7,016 nucleotides of DNA from Pseudomonadota bacterium (GCA_018822065.1 JAHJKV010000505.1:1-7016), one strand, 5' to 3'; positions 1-6,364 are shown, counted from the stretch's first letter. Made by a program: numbers and translations. Notes: generated by a model not told the origin, from the sequence alone.

Positions 1-307
1 CGGGTTCCAGCACAGCGGGATGCTCCACCGCAGTGGTAACCAGGGTTCCCCCGGCGCTCATGACCCCCTGCACCACCATGTTGTTGGACTCGGTGGCGCA
101 GCTGGTGAAATGGATTTCCTCCGGGGTCGCGTTGATCAGGCGGGCCACCTGGGCGCGGGCGTTCTTGACCGCCTCCCGGGCTTCGAGTCCCCAGGCATGG
201 CCCGAGGCAGGGTTGCCGAATCGTCCTTCCAGATAGGGGCGCATGGCCTGGAAGACCTCGGGCAGGACCGGGGTGGTGGCGTTGTAGTCGAAATAGAGGT
301 CTTTCAT
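1..307 (-). CDS. nifS: NifS-like cysteine desulfurase, N-terminal part (cut by window edge)
   Basis: The minus-strand frame from ATG at 307 stays open to the window edge, giving about 102 residues that start MKDLYFDYNATTPVLPE. Family marks of fold-type I PLP-dependent cysteine desulfurases are visible: the DYNATTP start, GNPASGHAWG near residue 38, FTSCATESNN near residue 73, and the EHPAVL segment near residue 96. Its His corresponds to the one that stacks on PLP in IscS/NifS. FTSCATES with Cys, rather than the IscS-style FTSGATES, resembles Azotobacter NifS as I remember it, so NifS type is preferred over IscS. The enzyme takes sulfur from L-cysteine as a persulfide for Fe-S cluster or other sulfur transfer, in the cytoplasm. 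The PLP lysine and the active-site cysteine lie outside the window. GGGAG at 314-318 (minus strand), six bases before the ATG, supports the start. It lies 35 bases downstream of the GT9 gene and is probably co-transcribed with it. The NifS/IscS sub-assignment is less sure than the family. Confidence 0.9.
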   Translation of the reverse strand, partial: MKDLYFDYNATTPVLPEVFQAMRPYLEGRFGNPASGHAWGLEAREAVKNARAQVARLINATPEEIHFTSCATESNNMVVQGVMSAGGTLVTTAVEHPAVLEP

Positions 308-342
308 GACTCGCTCCCTGTTTGGGGCGACTGTAGCATCGC

Positions 343-1389
343 CTAGGGCTGGGGGGAAGTCTGTTCCACGGCCTCGGGCAGGGTGGAGAGCGCGGCTTCC
401 AGGGCCTCATTCGGGGTGATGCCCGTCAGGCAGGCGCGGTCCTGGGGGCATTGATTGCTGCCGTGCAATGAGCAGGGGCGGCAGTCCATGTCTCGTTCCA
501 GGACCCGGTCACGTTCGCCCTGAGGGTAAAATCCCCAGACCCTGGCCGTGGGGCCGAAGAGGGCGACCACAGGTGTGCCCACCCCGGCGGCCAGGTGCAT
601 GGGGCCGGAGTCGTTGGTCACCAGGGTGTCACTGGCGCGCAGCAGGGCGCAGGTCTGGCGCAGGTCGGTCTGGTTTGTGAAATCACGCTGATCGCCGGGA
701 AAGAGGGGGGCCGTGTCGCGACCGATGACGATCCAGGCCAGTCCGGCCTGGGAGAGCAGGGAGGCCAGTTCGATCCAGCTGTCCCTCGGCCAGGCCTTGG
801 CCGGATGGGTGGCATAGGGGTGCAGGGCCACGATCCGGGGGGTGTCGGTCAGGGTGGTTCCGGCGGCGGTCAGCAGTCGCAGAATGCCTGCGGCGGCTTC
901 GCCAGTATCCAGAGCGATATGCGGCAGCAGGGCACTCGGGGGTGGCGGAGTCGGCTCCAGGGCCAGGGCATAGCGCTGGGTGACGCAGGTCTGTTCCAGC
1001 TTCGAGCGCAGGCTCTGCCAGCCCAGTCGATTAAAAAGCCGTCGTTTCAGGCCAAATTTGGGGTAGCGCCGCACTGGTCCCTGCCAGCGCAGGGCGAGGA
1101 TGCGGGAACGCAGGGTGCCGTGCAGGTCTATGAGCGGCATGTTCGTCAATGTCCGGGCCAGTTCCCCGGCGCGATCAAACCAGGCCCGCCCAGTGAGCTC
1201 GGGTTTGTCGAGGGTGATGATCTGGCGGATGGCCGGATGGCCGCGCAATATTTCCGCTGGTCCGGGCCGGGTGATGAAGACAAAGGAGAGGCCACGTTTC
1301 TTGTGCCAATAGTCGAGCACCCCGGTGGTCAGGACTATGTCCCCCAGGGCGGAGAGGCGAAAGACGGCGGCAGTGGTGTTTTCAAACAT
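343..1389 (-). CDS. GT9-family glycosyltransferase (ADP-heptose:LPS heptosyltransferase-like)
   Basis: A complete 348-residue protein, the usual length for GT9 (WaaC/WaaF type). The N-terminal Rossmann half opens with FRLSALGDIVLTTG (residues 10-23), the typical R-x-S-A-L-G-D-I loop. The C-terminal half has LHPYATHPAKAWP (189-201), whose Lys198 matches the phosphate-binding Lys of WaaC. It then has TNDSGPMHLAAGVGTP (258-273) and LFGPT (277-281), the nucleotide-sugar site of the family. Members add heptose or a related sugar from an ADP- or NDP-donor to lipopolysaccharide core or other glycans on the inner face of the inner membrane. The acceptor cannot be read from the sequence. A cysteine cluster lies near the C-terminus: C303-x2-C306-x7-C314-x5-C320. 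The start ATG has AGGA (minus strand, 1397-1400) seven bases upstream. The stop is TAG at 343-345. The gene diverges from the CNNM/ccm genes and is followed by the cysteine desulfurase. Confidence 0.93.
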   Translation of the reverse strand: MFENTTAAVFRLSALGDIVLTTGVLDYWHKKRGLSFVFITRPGPAEILRGHPAIRQIITLDKPELTGRAWFDRAGELARTLTNMPLIDLHGTLRSRILALRWQGPVRRYPKFGLKRRLFNRLGWQSLRSKLEQTCVTQRYALALEPTPPPPSALLPHIALDTGEAAAGILRLLTAAGTTLTDTPRIVALHPYATHPAKAWPRDSWIELASLLSQAGLAWIVIGRDTAPLFPGDQRDFTNQTDLRQTCALLRASDTLVTNDSGPMHLAAGVGTPVVALFGPTARVWGFYPQGERDRVLERDMDCRPCSLHGSNQCPQDRACLTGITPNEALEAALSTLPEAVEQTSPQP

Positions 1390-1401
1390 GGATTATTCCT
1401 A

Positions 1402-1426
1402 GGCCAGGGTATCCCCTGTCCTGGCC
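1402..1426. repeat. Perfect 7-bp inverted repeat in divergent intergenic region
   Basis: GGCCAGG at 1402-1408 is matched by CCTGGCC at 1420-1426 with an 11-base spacer. It lies between the divergent GT9 and CNNM genes. In the GT9 (minus) direction it ends one base before the AGGA ribosome-binding site. It could be a dyad operator overlapping the GT9 promoter, or an RNA hairpin in the GT9 leader if transcription begins further upstream. The arms are seen directly; either role is inference. Confidence 0.5.
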
Positions 1427-1436
1427 GGGTCGTCAA
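1408..1436 (-). promoter_or_regulatory. Candidate sigma70-type promoter for the GT9 gene
   Basis: On the minus strand a TTGACG box (1431-1436, five of six matches to the -35 consensus) is followed after exactly 17 bases by GATACC (1408-1413, three of six matches to the -10). Transcription would begin near 1401, leaving a leader of only about 12 bases that starts at the ribosome-binding site. The -35 is good, the -10 is poor, and the leader is short, so this is tentative. Confidence 0.3.
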
Positions 1437-1452
1437 GTGTGGCTTTCGCCTG

Positions 1453-1481
1453 TTGCGGCTTGGTGTCGCATTTGTTAGGCT
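1453..1481 (+). promoter_or_regulatory. Weak candidate promoter for CNNM-ccm genes
   Basis: TTGCGG (1453-1458) and TAGGCT (1476-1481) are 17 bases apart on the plus strand, each matching three of six consensus bases. The position, about 20 bases before the start codon, suits the first gene of the rightward unit, but the boxes are poor. Some promoter is expected in 1390-1502 because the flanking genes diverge; this is only the best-spaced pair I could see. Confidence 0.18.
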
Positions 1482-1488
1482 TATTTTC

Positions 1489-1494
1489 AGGAGG
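1489..1494 (+). promoter_or_regulatory. Strong ribosome-binding site that fixes a GTG start
   Basis: A full AGGAGG lies eight bases before the GTG at 1503. The alternative in-frame ATG at 1527 is preceded by an A-rich stretch (TTTAAAAAATACG) with no Shine-Dalgarno match, so the GTG is the better start for the CNNM gene. Confidence 0.75.
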
Positions 1495-1502
1495 CTCCGC
1501 CA

Positions 1503-2555
1503 GTGCGGGGCTCTTTAAAAAATACGATGATTGAACTCATCCTTGCCGTCGGACTGGCGGTGCTCATTTCAGCGTTCTGCTCGGTATCCGAGGCCGTGCT
1601 CTATACCTTTCCATGGAGTCTGGTGGAGCGGCTGAAAAGAGACGGGCGCAAGTCCGGCCCCCGCCTGGAGCAGCTGCGCAACCACGTCGAGGAACCGATC
1701 ACGGCCATCCTTACCCTAAATACCGTTGCCCATACCGCAGGTGCGGCCGTGGCGGGCGCGGCCTGGGCCGGAGTCTTCGGCGAGGTCAGTCTGGGCTGGT
1801 TCGCGGCAGGGTTCACCCTGATCATCCTGATCTTTTCCGAAATATTCCCCAAGACCATAGGCGTGGTCTATGCCAAGCAGCTGGCCCCGGCGCTCTCGCG
1901 CCCCCTGATAGTGCTGGTCTGGATATTCCATCCTGCCGTGCTGATCGTGAGCTGGGTGACGCGCATGTTCAAGACCGGCAAGAACGGTCCGGACCGCGAC
2001 GAGGACGACATCCGCGCCCTGGTGGCCATGACCCGTCGCGCCGGAGTGATCAAAGGCTACGAGGAACAGTCCATCACCAACATCCTCAGCCTGGACATCA
2101 AGACCGTGGAACAGATCATGACTCCGCGCACGGTGGTTTTCTCCCTGCCGGGGAGCATGACCGTGGCCGAGGTCCGCCTGGCCCACCGCGACTTGCCCCA
2201 TTCGCGTTTCCCGGTATACGAGGGCGACAATCCCGAAGACGTGGTGGGCATGGTTTTTCGTCGCCAGGTCCTCGAGTCACTGGCCGACGACAAGCATGAC
2301 CGCATGCTGTCCGACCTCATGCGCCCGGTCCAGTTCGTCCTGGAGGGCATCACTCTGGACCGGCTGCTGGTGAAATTTCTTGGAAGCCGCATGCATCTTT
2401 TCGTGGTGCTCGACGAATATGGCGGCATGGCCGGGGTGGTCACCCTGGAGGATGTGCTGGAGGAAATCCTTGGATCGGAGATCGTGGACGAGACCGACAA
2501 GGTGGTGGACATGCGTGAACTGGCGCGCACCCAGAAACAGAAACTGTTGGACTAA
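1503..2555 (+). CDS. CNNM (DUF21) transmembrane protein with CBS pair, HlyC/CorC family, lacking the C-terminal domain
   Basis: The product has 350 residues from the GTG start. Residues about 10-160 form the CNNM/DUF21 membrane domain, with hydrophobic segments near 10-26, 68-92, 97-112 and 130-152. Family motifs are SVSEA (27-31) and FSEIFPKTIG (111-120). A cytoplasmic linker with SITNILSLD leads into CBS 1 (about 205-265, with IMTPRTVVFSLP and HSRFPVYEGD) and CBS 2 (about 270-330, with HLFVVLDEYGGMAGVVTLED). Proteins of this family are linked to Mg2+/Co2+ export or homeostasis, the CBS pair sensing adenine nucleotides; substrate here is unknown. The protein stops about 20 residues after the EILGSEIVDETD end of CBS 2. 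It therefore lacks the roughly 80-residue CorC_HlyC domain of longer members. This is probably a natural short form, since no remnant follows. The gene precedes ccmE by 35 bases in the same direction and may share its transcript. Confidence 0.92.
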   Translation: MRGSLKNTMIELILAVGLAVLISAFCSVSEAVLYTFPWSLVERLKRDGRKSGPRLEQLRNHVEEPITAILTLNTVAHTAGAAVAGAAWAGVFGEVSLGWFAAGFTLIILIFSEIFPKTIGVVYAKQLAPALSRPLIVLVWIFHPAVLIVSWVTRMFKTGKNGPDRDEDDIRALVAMTRRAGVIKGYEEQSITNILSLDIKTVEQIMTPRTVVFSLPGSMTVAEVRLAHRDLPHSRFPVYEGDNPEDVVGMVFRRQVLESLADDKHDRMLSDLMRPVQFVLEGITLDRLLVKFLGSRMHLFVVLDEYGGMAGVVTLEDVLEEILGSEIVDETDKVVDMRELARTQKQKLLD

Positions 2556-2560
2556 TTGAC

Positions 2561-2576
2561 CGCGGATGAGCCCGCG
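2561..2576 (+). other. GC-rich hairpin between the CNNM gene and ccmE
   Basis: CGCGG (2561-2565) and CCGCG (2572-2576) form a perfect 5-bp stem with a 6-base loop in the 35-base spacer. It ends four bases before the ccmE ribosome-binding site AAGGA (2581-2585). No T-run follows, so it is not an intrinsic terminator. It could affect mRNA processing, stability or ribosome access; this is inference. Confidence 0.4.
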
Positions 2577-2590
2577 CACAAAGGATAATC

Positions 2591-2998
2591 ATGGCCAAGA
2601 AGAATTCCAAGTCAATCTACATCGTCGCCCTGGTCCTGCTGCTGGCAGGACTCGGCTATCTCATCACCTCGGGCCTCTCCGAGGGTTCGACGCCTACATT
2701 ACAGATATCGACAGCCCTGGACATGCCCGCCGGGGACTTGCTGCGGGTCCGGCTCTACGGCAAGGTTCTGCCCCAGGACATCGCCCCCCATGAGGACAGC
2801 CTGGGCGTGACCTTCACTGTGGCCGACCAGCAAAACCGCGACCGCACCATGCGGGTGGACTACTCCGGCGCAGTGCCCGATACTTTCAATGAAGATGTGG
2901 AGGTCATCGTCAAGGGCAGCTTCGACAGCGCCGCAAATGTCTTCCGGGCCACCCAGCTCACAACCAAGTGTCCTTCGAAGTACGAGGAAAAGCGATAA
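2591..2998 (+). CDS. ccmE: Cytochrome c maturation haem chaperone CcmE, Cys-type (C-x3-Y)
   Basis: CcmE is a periplasmic, membrane-anchored haem carrier of System I. It receives haem from CcmC and passes it to CcmF. The 135-residue protein has a short basic N-terminus (MAKKNSKS), one membrane anchor (about 9-27), then a beta-rich OB-fold region. That region includes LLRVRLYGKVL (50-60), SLGVTFTVADQ (70-80) and EDVEVIVKGSF (101-111), and ends in ATQLTTKCPSKYEEK. In E. coli the haem is bound covalently by His130 of HDENY. Here the aligned position is Cys127, four residues before Tyr131, giving C-x3-Y. The only histidine in the whole protein is His67, so the classical ligand is absent. This form is known from archaea and Desulfovibrio, where it goes with a Ccm system lacking CcmG and CcmH. 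AAGGA at 2581-2585, five bases before the ATG, supports the start. It lies directly upstream of ccmF. Confidence 0.94.
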   Translation: MAKKNSKSIYIVALVLLLAGLGYLITSGLSEGSTPTLQISTALDMPAGDLLRVRLYGKVLPQDIAPHEDSLGVTFTVADQQNRDRTMRVDYSGAVPDTFNEDVEVIVKGSFDSAANVFRATQLTTKCPSKYEEKR

Positions 2999-3150
2999 TC
3001 GGGAGAACTCTGCGGTTGCTGGTGCAAATTTTCGCACAGAGAGCGGAAATCGTCCTGGCGGGGTTGTTTTTCGCCCCCTCCCGGTTTAAGGACTTTCCGT
3101 ACCCACATCACCGCTGAAATCGGCCTGTTCTGGGCCGCATAGGAGCCTAT
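2999..3150 (+). other. 152-base non-coding gap between ccmE and ccmF
   Basis: This is the only sizeable gap in an otherwise tightly packed ccm cluster. It contains no credible ORF: the one plus-strand ORF here is a continuation out of the ccmE region in another frame. An imperfect hairpin, CTG-g-TGC / GCACAG with one bulged base, spans 3019-3039. A perfect hairpin lies at 3121-3137. TTGTTT (3064-3069) and TTTAAG (3085-3090) resemble promoter boxes but are only 15 bases apart, so an internal ccmF promoter is possible but weakly supported. No T-run terminator is present. Confidence 0.5.
3121..3137 (+). other. GC-rich hairpin just before the ccmF ribosome-binding site
   Basis: CGGCC (3121-3125) and GGCCG (3133-3137) form a perfect 5-bp stem with a 7-base loop. 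It ends three bases before the AGGAG (3141-3145) that serves ccmF. No T-run follows. It may shape translation initiation or mRNA stability of ccmF; the structure is seen, the role is inferred. Confidence 0.4.
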
Positions 3151-5034
3151 ATGCATCTGGCAGCTTACATCGGCCTGCTCTTTTCCCTGCTGGCGACCCT
3201 CGCCACGGCGGGGTATGCCGTCTACTGCGCCCTTAAGGACAGCGAGACCGGCCTGCCTCTGGTGGAGAAGGGCCAGGTCGTCTCCGCCTTTCTGGTGGCT
3301 TTCGCCTCGGTGATCCTCTTCGGGGCGCTCGTCAGCCGGGACTACAGCTTTCTCTACGTCTTCGAGAACGTGGACAACACCCTGCCGCTGCTCTACCGCA
3401 TCACGGCCTTCTGGGCCGGTCGCACAGGTTCGCTGCTCCTCTGGCTGCTGATCATGGCCGTGGGCGGGGGCATCTTCCTGGTCACCCCCGGCTATCAGGA
3501 ACTCCGGCCGCGCACCCGCATGGTCTTCTGGGTGTTCTTCCTCTCCATCGAGGCGTTTTTTCTGCTGCTTCTGACCTGCTGGTCCAATCCCTTCATCCAG
3601 GCCGTGCCCACGCCGGTCAACGGCCTTGGGCTCAACCCGCTTCTGCAGAACCTGGGCATGGCCTTCCATCCGCCCCTGCTTTTCGTCGGGTATGGCCTGT
3701 TTGCCATCCCGGCTGCCGTGGCCCTGGCTGCCATGCTCGCCAGTGAGCCCCGTTCCTGGGTGAAGATATGCCGCAACTGGAACCTGATCGCGTGGGCCAC
3801 CCTCACCGCGGGCATCATCCTCGGCGGCTGGTGGTCCTACATGGAGCTTGGCTGGGGCGGGTACTGGGCCTGGGACCCGGTTGAAAATGCCTCCCTCATT
3901 CCCTGGTTCTGCTCCACGGCCTTCCTGCACACCTCGGTCATCGAGTCCAAGCGCGGTGCGCTCCAGCGTTCCAATGTCTTTCTCATGGCCATGACCTTCC
4001 TGCTCTGCATCTTCGCCACCTACCTGGTGCGCTCCGGTGTGGACGTCCAGAGCTTGCACACCTTTGGCGAGGGCGGCGAGGCCCTGCCTCTGACCCTGTT
4101 CATGCTTGTCGGCCTGGGTCTGGCCATCCTGGTGACCCAGTTGAGCGATCGGCCTGAATATCGGGCTCTGTCCGGTTTCGCCTCCCGCCAGGGATTGCTT
4201 GTCATCGTCTGCTGGCTGATGGTCGCCCTCGGTCTGGTGGTGGGCATGGGCACCATGTGGCCGGTGATCTCCAAGCTCTGGGCCTCGGTGCCTGTGGGCC
4301 TCGACCCGACCTTCTACAACCGCGTCTGTCTGCCGCTTTTGACCCTGACCATGCTCCTGTTCTGCATCTGTCCCTGGATGGACTGGAAGGAGGGGGTGCG
4401 CAACCTGGTCGGACTCTCGGCCACGGGTGGGGTTTTCCTCGGCGCGGCGGCTGTTTTTTACTTCCAGGGGGTCACCGATCCCCTGCCGCTCATCGCTGCC
4501 TCTGCCGCCGTGGCCGGGCTGGTCTCCCTGGTGCTGCTCTTCGTGCTCGTACCGACCCTGCGCCGCAGCCGACATTCCTGGGGATCCTACGCCATCCACC
4601 TCGGCCTGACCCTGATGGTCCTGGCTGTGGCCTTCTCCGGCCCCTACAAGACCGAGATGGAAGCGCGGCTGGACAAGGGCGGCACCATGCAGATCGGTGA
4701 CTACACCCTGTTCAACCGGGGTGTGTCTGAAACCAGTGACGGCGCGGTCAAGGTCTTTGTGGCCGACCTCGCGGTGATGGTGGAGGGTGAGCCCGTAGGC
4801 GTCATGAATCCGGAACGGCGCTGGTATCCCAATTCCAAGAACTCCTTTGCCGAGGTATCGGTCATCCCTTCCCTGGGCGACGAGATTTACTCCACGCTTT
4901 TGGGCTATGACCTGAACGACGGCTCAGTGACGGTCAAGATCAGCGTGAACCCACTGATCAACTGGTTGTGGATCGGCGGCACCCTCATGAGTCTGGCACC
5001 GCTTCTGCTCCTGCGCCGAAGGAACCGGGTCTGA
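3151..5034 (+). CDS. ccmF: Cytochrome c haem lyase subunit CcmF
   Basis: CcmF is a polytopic inner-membrane protein of System I that takes haem from CcmE and attaches it to CxxCH motifs of apocytochromes c. The 627-residue length is close to the E. coli protein (about 650). It is strongly hydrophobic with well over ten membrane segments. The tryptophan-rich WWD signature of haem-handling proteins is at 235-242 (WGGYWAWD, continuing PVEN). All four conserved histidines can be placed: His173 (AFHPP), His260 (AFLHTSVIESKRG), His303 (SLHTF, after YLVRSGVDVQ) and His483 (YAIHLG). The TM His pair and the WWD-flanking pair expected to ligate haem b and incoming haem are thus intact. A long periplasmic region (about 497-600) precedes the last membrane segment and the RRRNRV tail. 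AGGAG at 3141-3145, five bases before the ATG, supports the start. Its TGA overlaps the ccmA ATG by one base (TGATG), implying translational coupling. Confidence 0.97.
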   Translation: MHLAAYIGLLFSLLATLATAGYAVYCALKDSETGLPLVEKGQVVSAFLVAFASVILFGALVSRDYSFLYVFENVDNTLPLLYRITAFWAGRTGSLLLWLLIMAVGGGIFLVTPGYQELRPRTRMVFWVFFLSIEAFFLLLLTCWSNPFIQAVPTPVNGLGLNPLLQNLGMAFHPPLLFVGYGLFAIPAAVALAAMLASEPRSWVKICRNWNLIAWATLTAGIILGGWWSYMELGWGGYWAWDPVENASLIPWFCSTAFLHTSVIESKRGALQRSNVFLMAMTFLLCIFATYLVRSGVDVQSLHTFGEGGEALPLTLFMLVGLGLAILVTQLSDRPEYRALSGFASRQGLLVIVCWLMVALGLVVGMGTMWPVISKLWASVPVGLDPTFYNRVCLPLLTLTMLLFCICPWMDWKEGVRNLVGLSATGGVFLGAAAVFYFQGVTDPLPLIAASAAVAGLVSLVLLFVLVPTLRRSRHSWGSYAIHLGLTLMVLAVAFSGPYKTEMEARLDKGGTMQIGDYTLFNRGVSETSDGAVKVFVADLAVMVEGEPVGVMNPERRWYPNSKNSFAEVSVIPSLGDEIYSTLLGYDLNDGSVTVKISVNPLINWLWIGGTLMSLAPLLLLRRRNRV

Positions 5035-5681
5035 TGAGCGTGCTTCGGGTCGAGAAGGTAGCCAAACTCTTCGGCTCCAAGCTGGTCTTCAAGAATGTCT
5101 CCTGTTCCGTCGAGACAGGGGAGGCGCTCATTGTGGCTGGACCAAACGGGGCTGGGAAGTCCACCCTGCTCAAACTCATGGCCGGGCTCGCCCGGCCCTC
5201 GGCCGGCACGGTGGAATCGACCCTGGCCGAAGAGAAAACAGCCTATCTCGGCCACGCCACCTTCCTCTACCCGAACCTCACGGCCCGACAGAATCTGGCC
5301 TTCTGGGCAAAGATGTACGGGATTACGTCCCCGGACATCGAAGGGGTGCTTGAGCGAGTGCGCCTGACCCGTTTTGCCGAGGAAAGGGCCGGGTCCTTTT
5401 CGCGCGGCATGGCTCAGCGACTCAACCTGGGGCGTATCTTCCTGGTCTCGCCCGAGCTGGTCTTCCTGGACGAGCCGGGCACGGGCCTGGACGTGGCTTC
5501 CCTGGCGCTGTTGCATCGCGAGATACAGGCTCTGCGCGACGGCGGTGCCGCCGTGGTCTGGGTCAGCCATCAGGTGGAGCACGACAAGCAGTTGGTGGAC
5601 AAGGTCCTGGAGCTCAAATCCGGGAAAGTCGCCTTCTACGGACCGGCAGCCGAGTATGTCCTGGAGCCCTGTTCATGCTGA
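5034..5681 (+). CDS. ccmA: Haem exporter/CcmE-release ABC ATPase CcmA
   Basis: The product has 215 residues, the usual CcmA size. It is the cytoplasmic ATPase that, with CcmB (and CcmC), drives release of holo-CcmE from CcmC. All ABC motifs are present: Walker A GPNGAGKST (36-44), a YLGH segment (71-74) where CcmA has His rather than the usual Q-loop Gln, signature SFSRGMAQR (121-129), Walker B ELVFLDEP (141-148), D-loop GTGLD (149-153), and the switch His179 in WVSHQ. Signature FSRGM replaces the classic LSGGQ, as is common in CcmA. The chosen ATG overlaps the ccmF stop by one base and has AAGGA at 5019-5023 ten bases upstream. The frame is open further back to a GTG at 4968, but that would add 22 unlikely residues. 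The last seven bases overlap ccmB. Confidence 0.96.
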   Translation: MSVLRVEKVAKLFGSKLVFKNVSCSVETGEALIVAGPNGAGKSTLLKLMAGLARPSAGTVESTLAEEKTAYLGHATFLYPNLTARQNLAFWAKMYGITSPDIEGVLERVRLTRFAEERAGSFSRGMAQRLNLGRIFLVSPELVFLDEPGTGLDVASLALLHREIQALRDGGAAVVWVSHQVEHDKQLVDKVLELKSGKVAFYGPAAEYVLEPCSC

Positions 5682-6352
5682 ACCGTGCCGCCGCGATTGC
5701 AGTCAAGGACCTGCGCCTCTCCCTTTCGGGCGGTCAGGGGCTGGTCCAGGCAGTGCTTCTCGGTCTCTTGCTCATCTTTTTGTTTTCTCTGGCCTATGCC
5801 GAAGGAGCTGCGGTGCTCCCCCAGGCTGCGGCCGCCATCTTCTGGCTGGCCTCCGCCTTCGGGCTGGTACTGGTCTTCAACGACCTCTTTAGCCTGGAGG
5901 AGGCCAACCAGGCCCGTCTCGGCCTGCTCTCCTCGCCCGCGCCCGCCCATTCGGTCTGGCTCGGCAAGGGCATGGCCGGACTCTTGCTCCTGCTCCTCTC
6001 CCAGCTCGTGTTCCTGCCCGCTACCGCCGTGTTCTTGGGTCAGGACATTAAAGGTCCCTTCTGGCTTCTGGCCGTGACCCTCGCCAGCGCGGACATCGGG
6101 CTGGTGGTGGTCGGTGCCCTGCTCGGAGCCCTGTCCCAGGGGCAGGCCGCCCGTGAGTCCTTGCTTTCGGTCATCGTTTTTCCCTTGCTCCTGCCCGTGC
6201 TCTTGGGGGCCATCACCCTGTTCGGAATGGTCTTTTCTGGCCTGGGCGTGGAGGAATCCGGCTCTTGGCTGGGGCTCATCGGAGCCTTTGACGCCCTGTT
6301 CGGCGGGGCTGGTCTGCTTTTGTTCCCCTTCGTGTATGGGGGCGAAGAATAA
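5675..6352 (+). CDS. ccmB: Haem exporter/CcmE-release membrane subunit CcmB
   Basis: CcmB is the membrane partner of CcmA in the System I ABC complex. The 225-residue product matches the family length (about 220). It begins with a short cytoplasmic amphipathic stretch (MLNRAAAIAVKDLRL) and then shows six hydrophobic segments at roughly 24-42, 52-70, 98-122, 128-152, 162-186 and 196-222, the expected CcmB topology. The region VFNDLFSLEEANQARLGLL (67-85) matches the conserved cytoplasmic loop after the second segment (typically F-x-x-D-x-x-x-G). FPLLLPVLLGA (169-179) matches the conserved proline-containing fifth segment. The ATG at 5675 lies inside the end of ccmA (seven-base overlap). It is preceded by GGAG at 5663-5666, eight bases upstream, which points to coupled translation. 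The TAA stop is followed in the same frame by ccmC. Confidence 0.95.
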   Translation: MLNRAAAIAVKDLRLSLSGGQGLVQAVLLGLLLIFLFSLAYAEGAAVLPQAAAAIFWLASAFGLVLVFNDLFSLEEANQARLGLLSSPAPAHSVWLGKGMAGLLLLLLSQLVFLPATAVFLGQDIKGPFWLLAVTLASADIGLVVVGALLGALSQGQAARESLLSVIVFPLLLPVLLGAITLFGMVFSGLGVEESGSWLGLIGAFDALFGGAGLLLFPFVYGGEE

Positions 6353-6364
6353 AGTGAGTGTCAG

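Noticed and set aside
20..346. 108-codon ORF on the plus strand at the left edge
   Set aside because: The opposite strand encodes an unmistakable cysteine desulfurase N-terminus over nearly the same span.
595..1518. 307-codon ORF on the plus strand
   Set aside because: It lies opposite the GT9 gene, whose protein has all family motifs; the plus-strand product is Gly/Gln-rich without a domain and has no ribosome site.
2561..2576. Intrinsic terminator after the CNNM gene
   Set aside because: The stem is only 5 bp and is followed by CACAAAGG rather than a T-run, so termination is unlikely; it was kept only as a hairpin.
3057..3079. GGCGGGG/CGCCCCC hairpin with T-rich loop in the ccmE-ccmF gap
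   Set aside because: Only four base pairs form at a time and the T-run is in the loop rather than after the stem, so it is not a credible terminator.
2860..4599. 579-codon ORF on the minus strand
   Set aside because: It is antisense to ccmE/ccmF. Its product is rich in G, H, E, Q and D with no domain, as expected for the complement of a GC-rich membrane-protein gene. The plus-strand CcmF has clear motifs throughout.
4968..5033. Upstream GTG start for ccmA adding 22 residues
   Set aside because: The extension overlaps the ccmF C-terminus and gives an Ala/Pro-rich leader unlike CcmA. ATG 5034 has a ribosome site and gives the normal N-terminus MSVLRVEKV.
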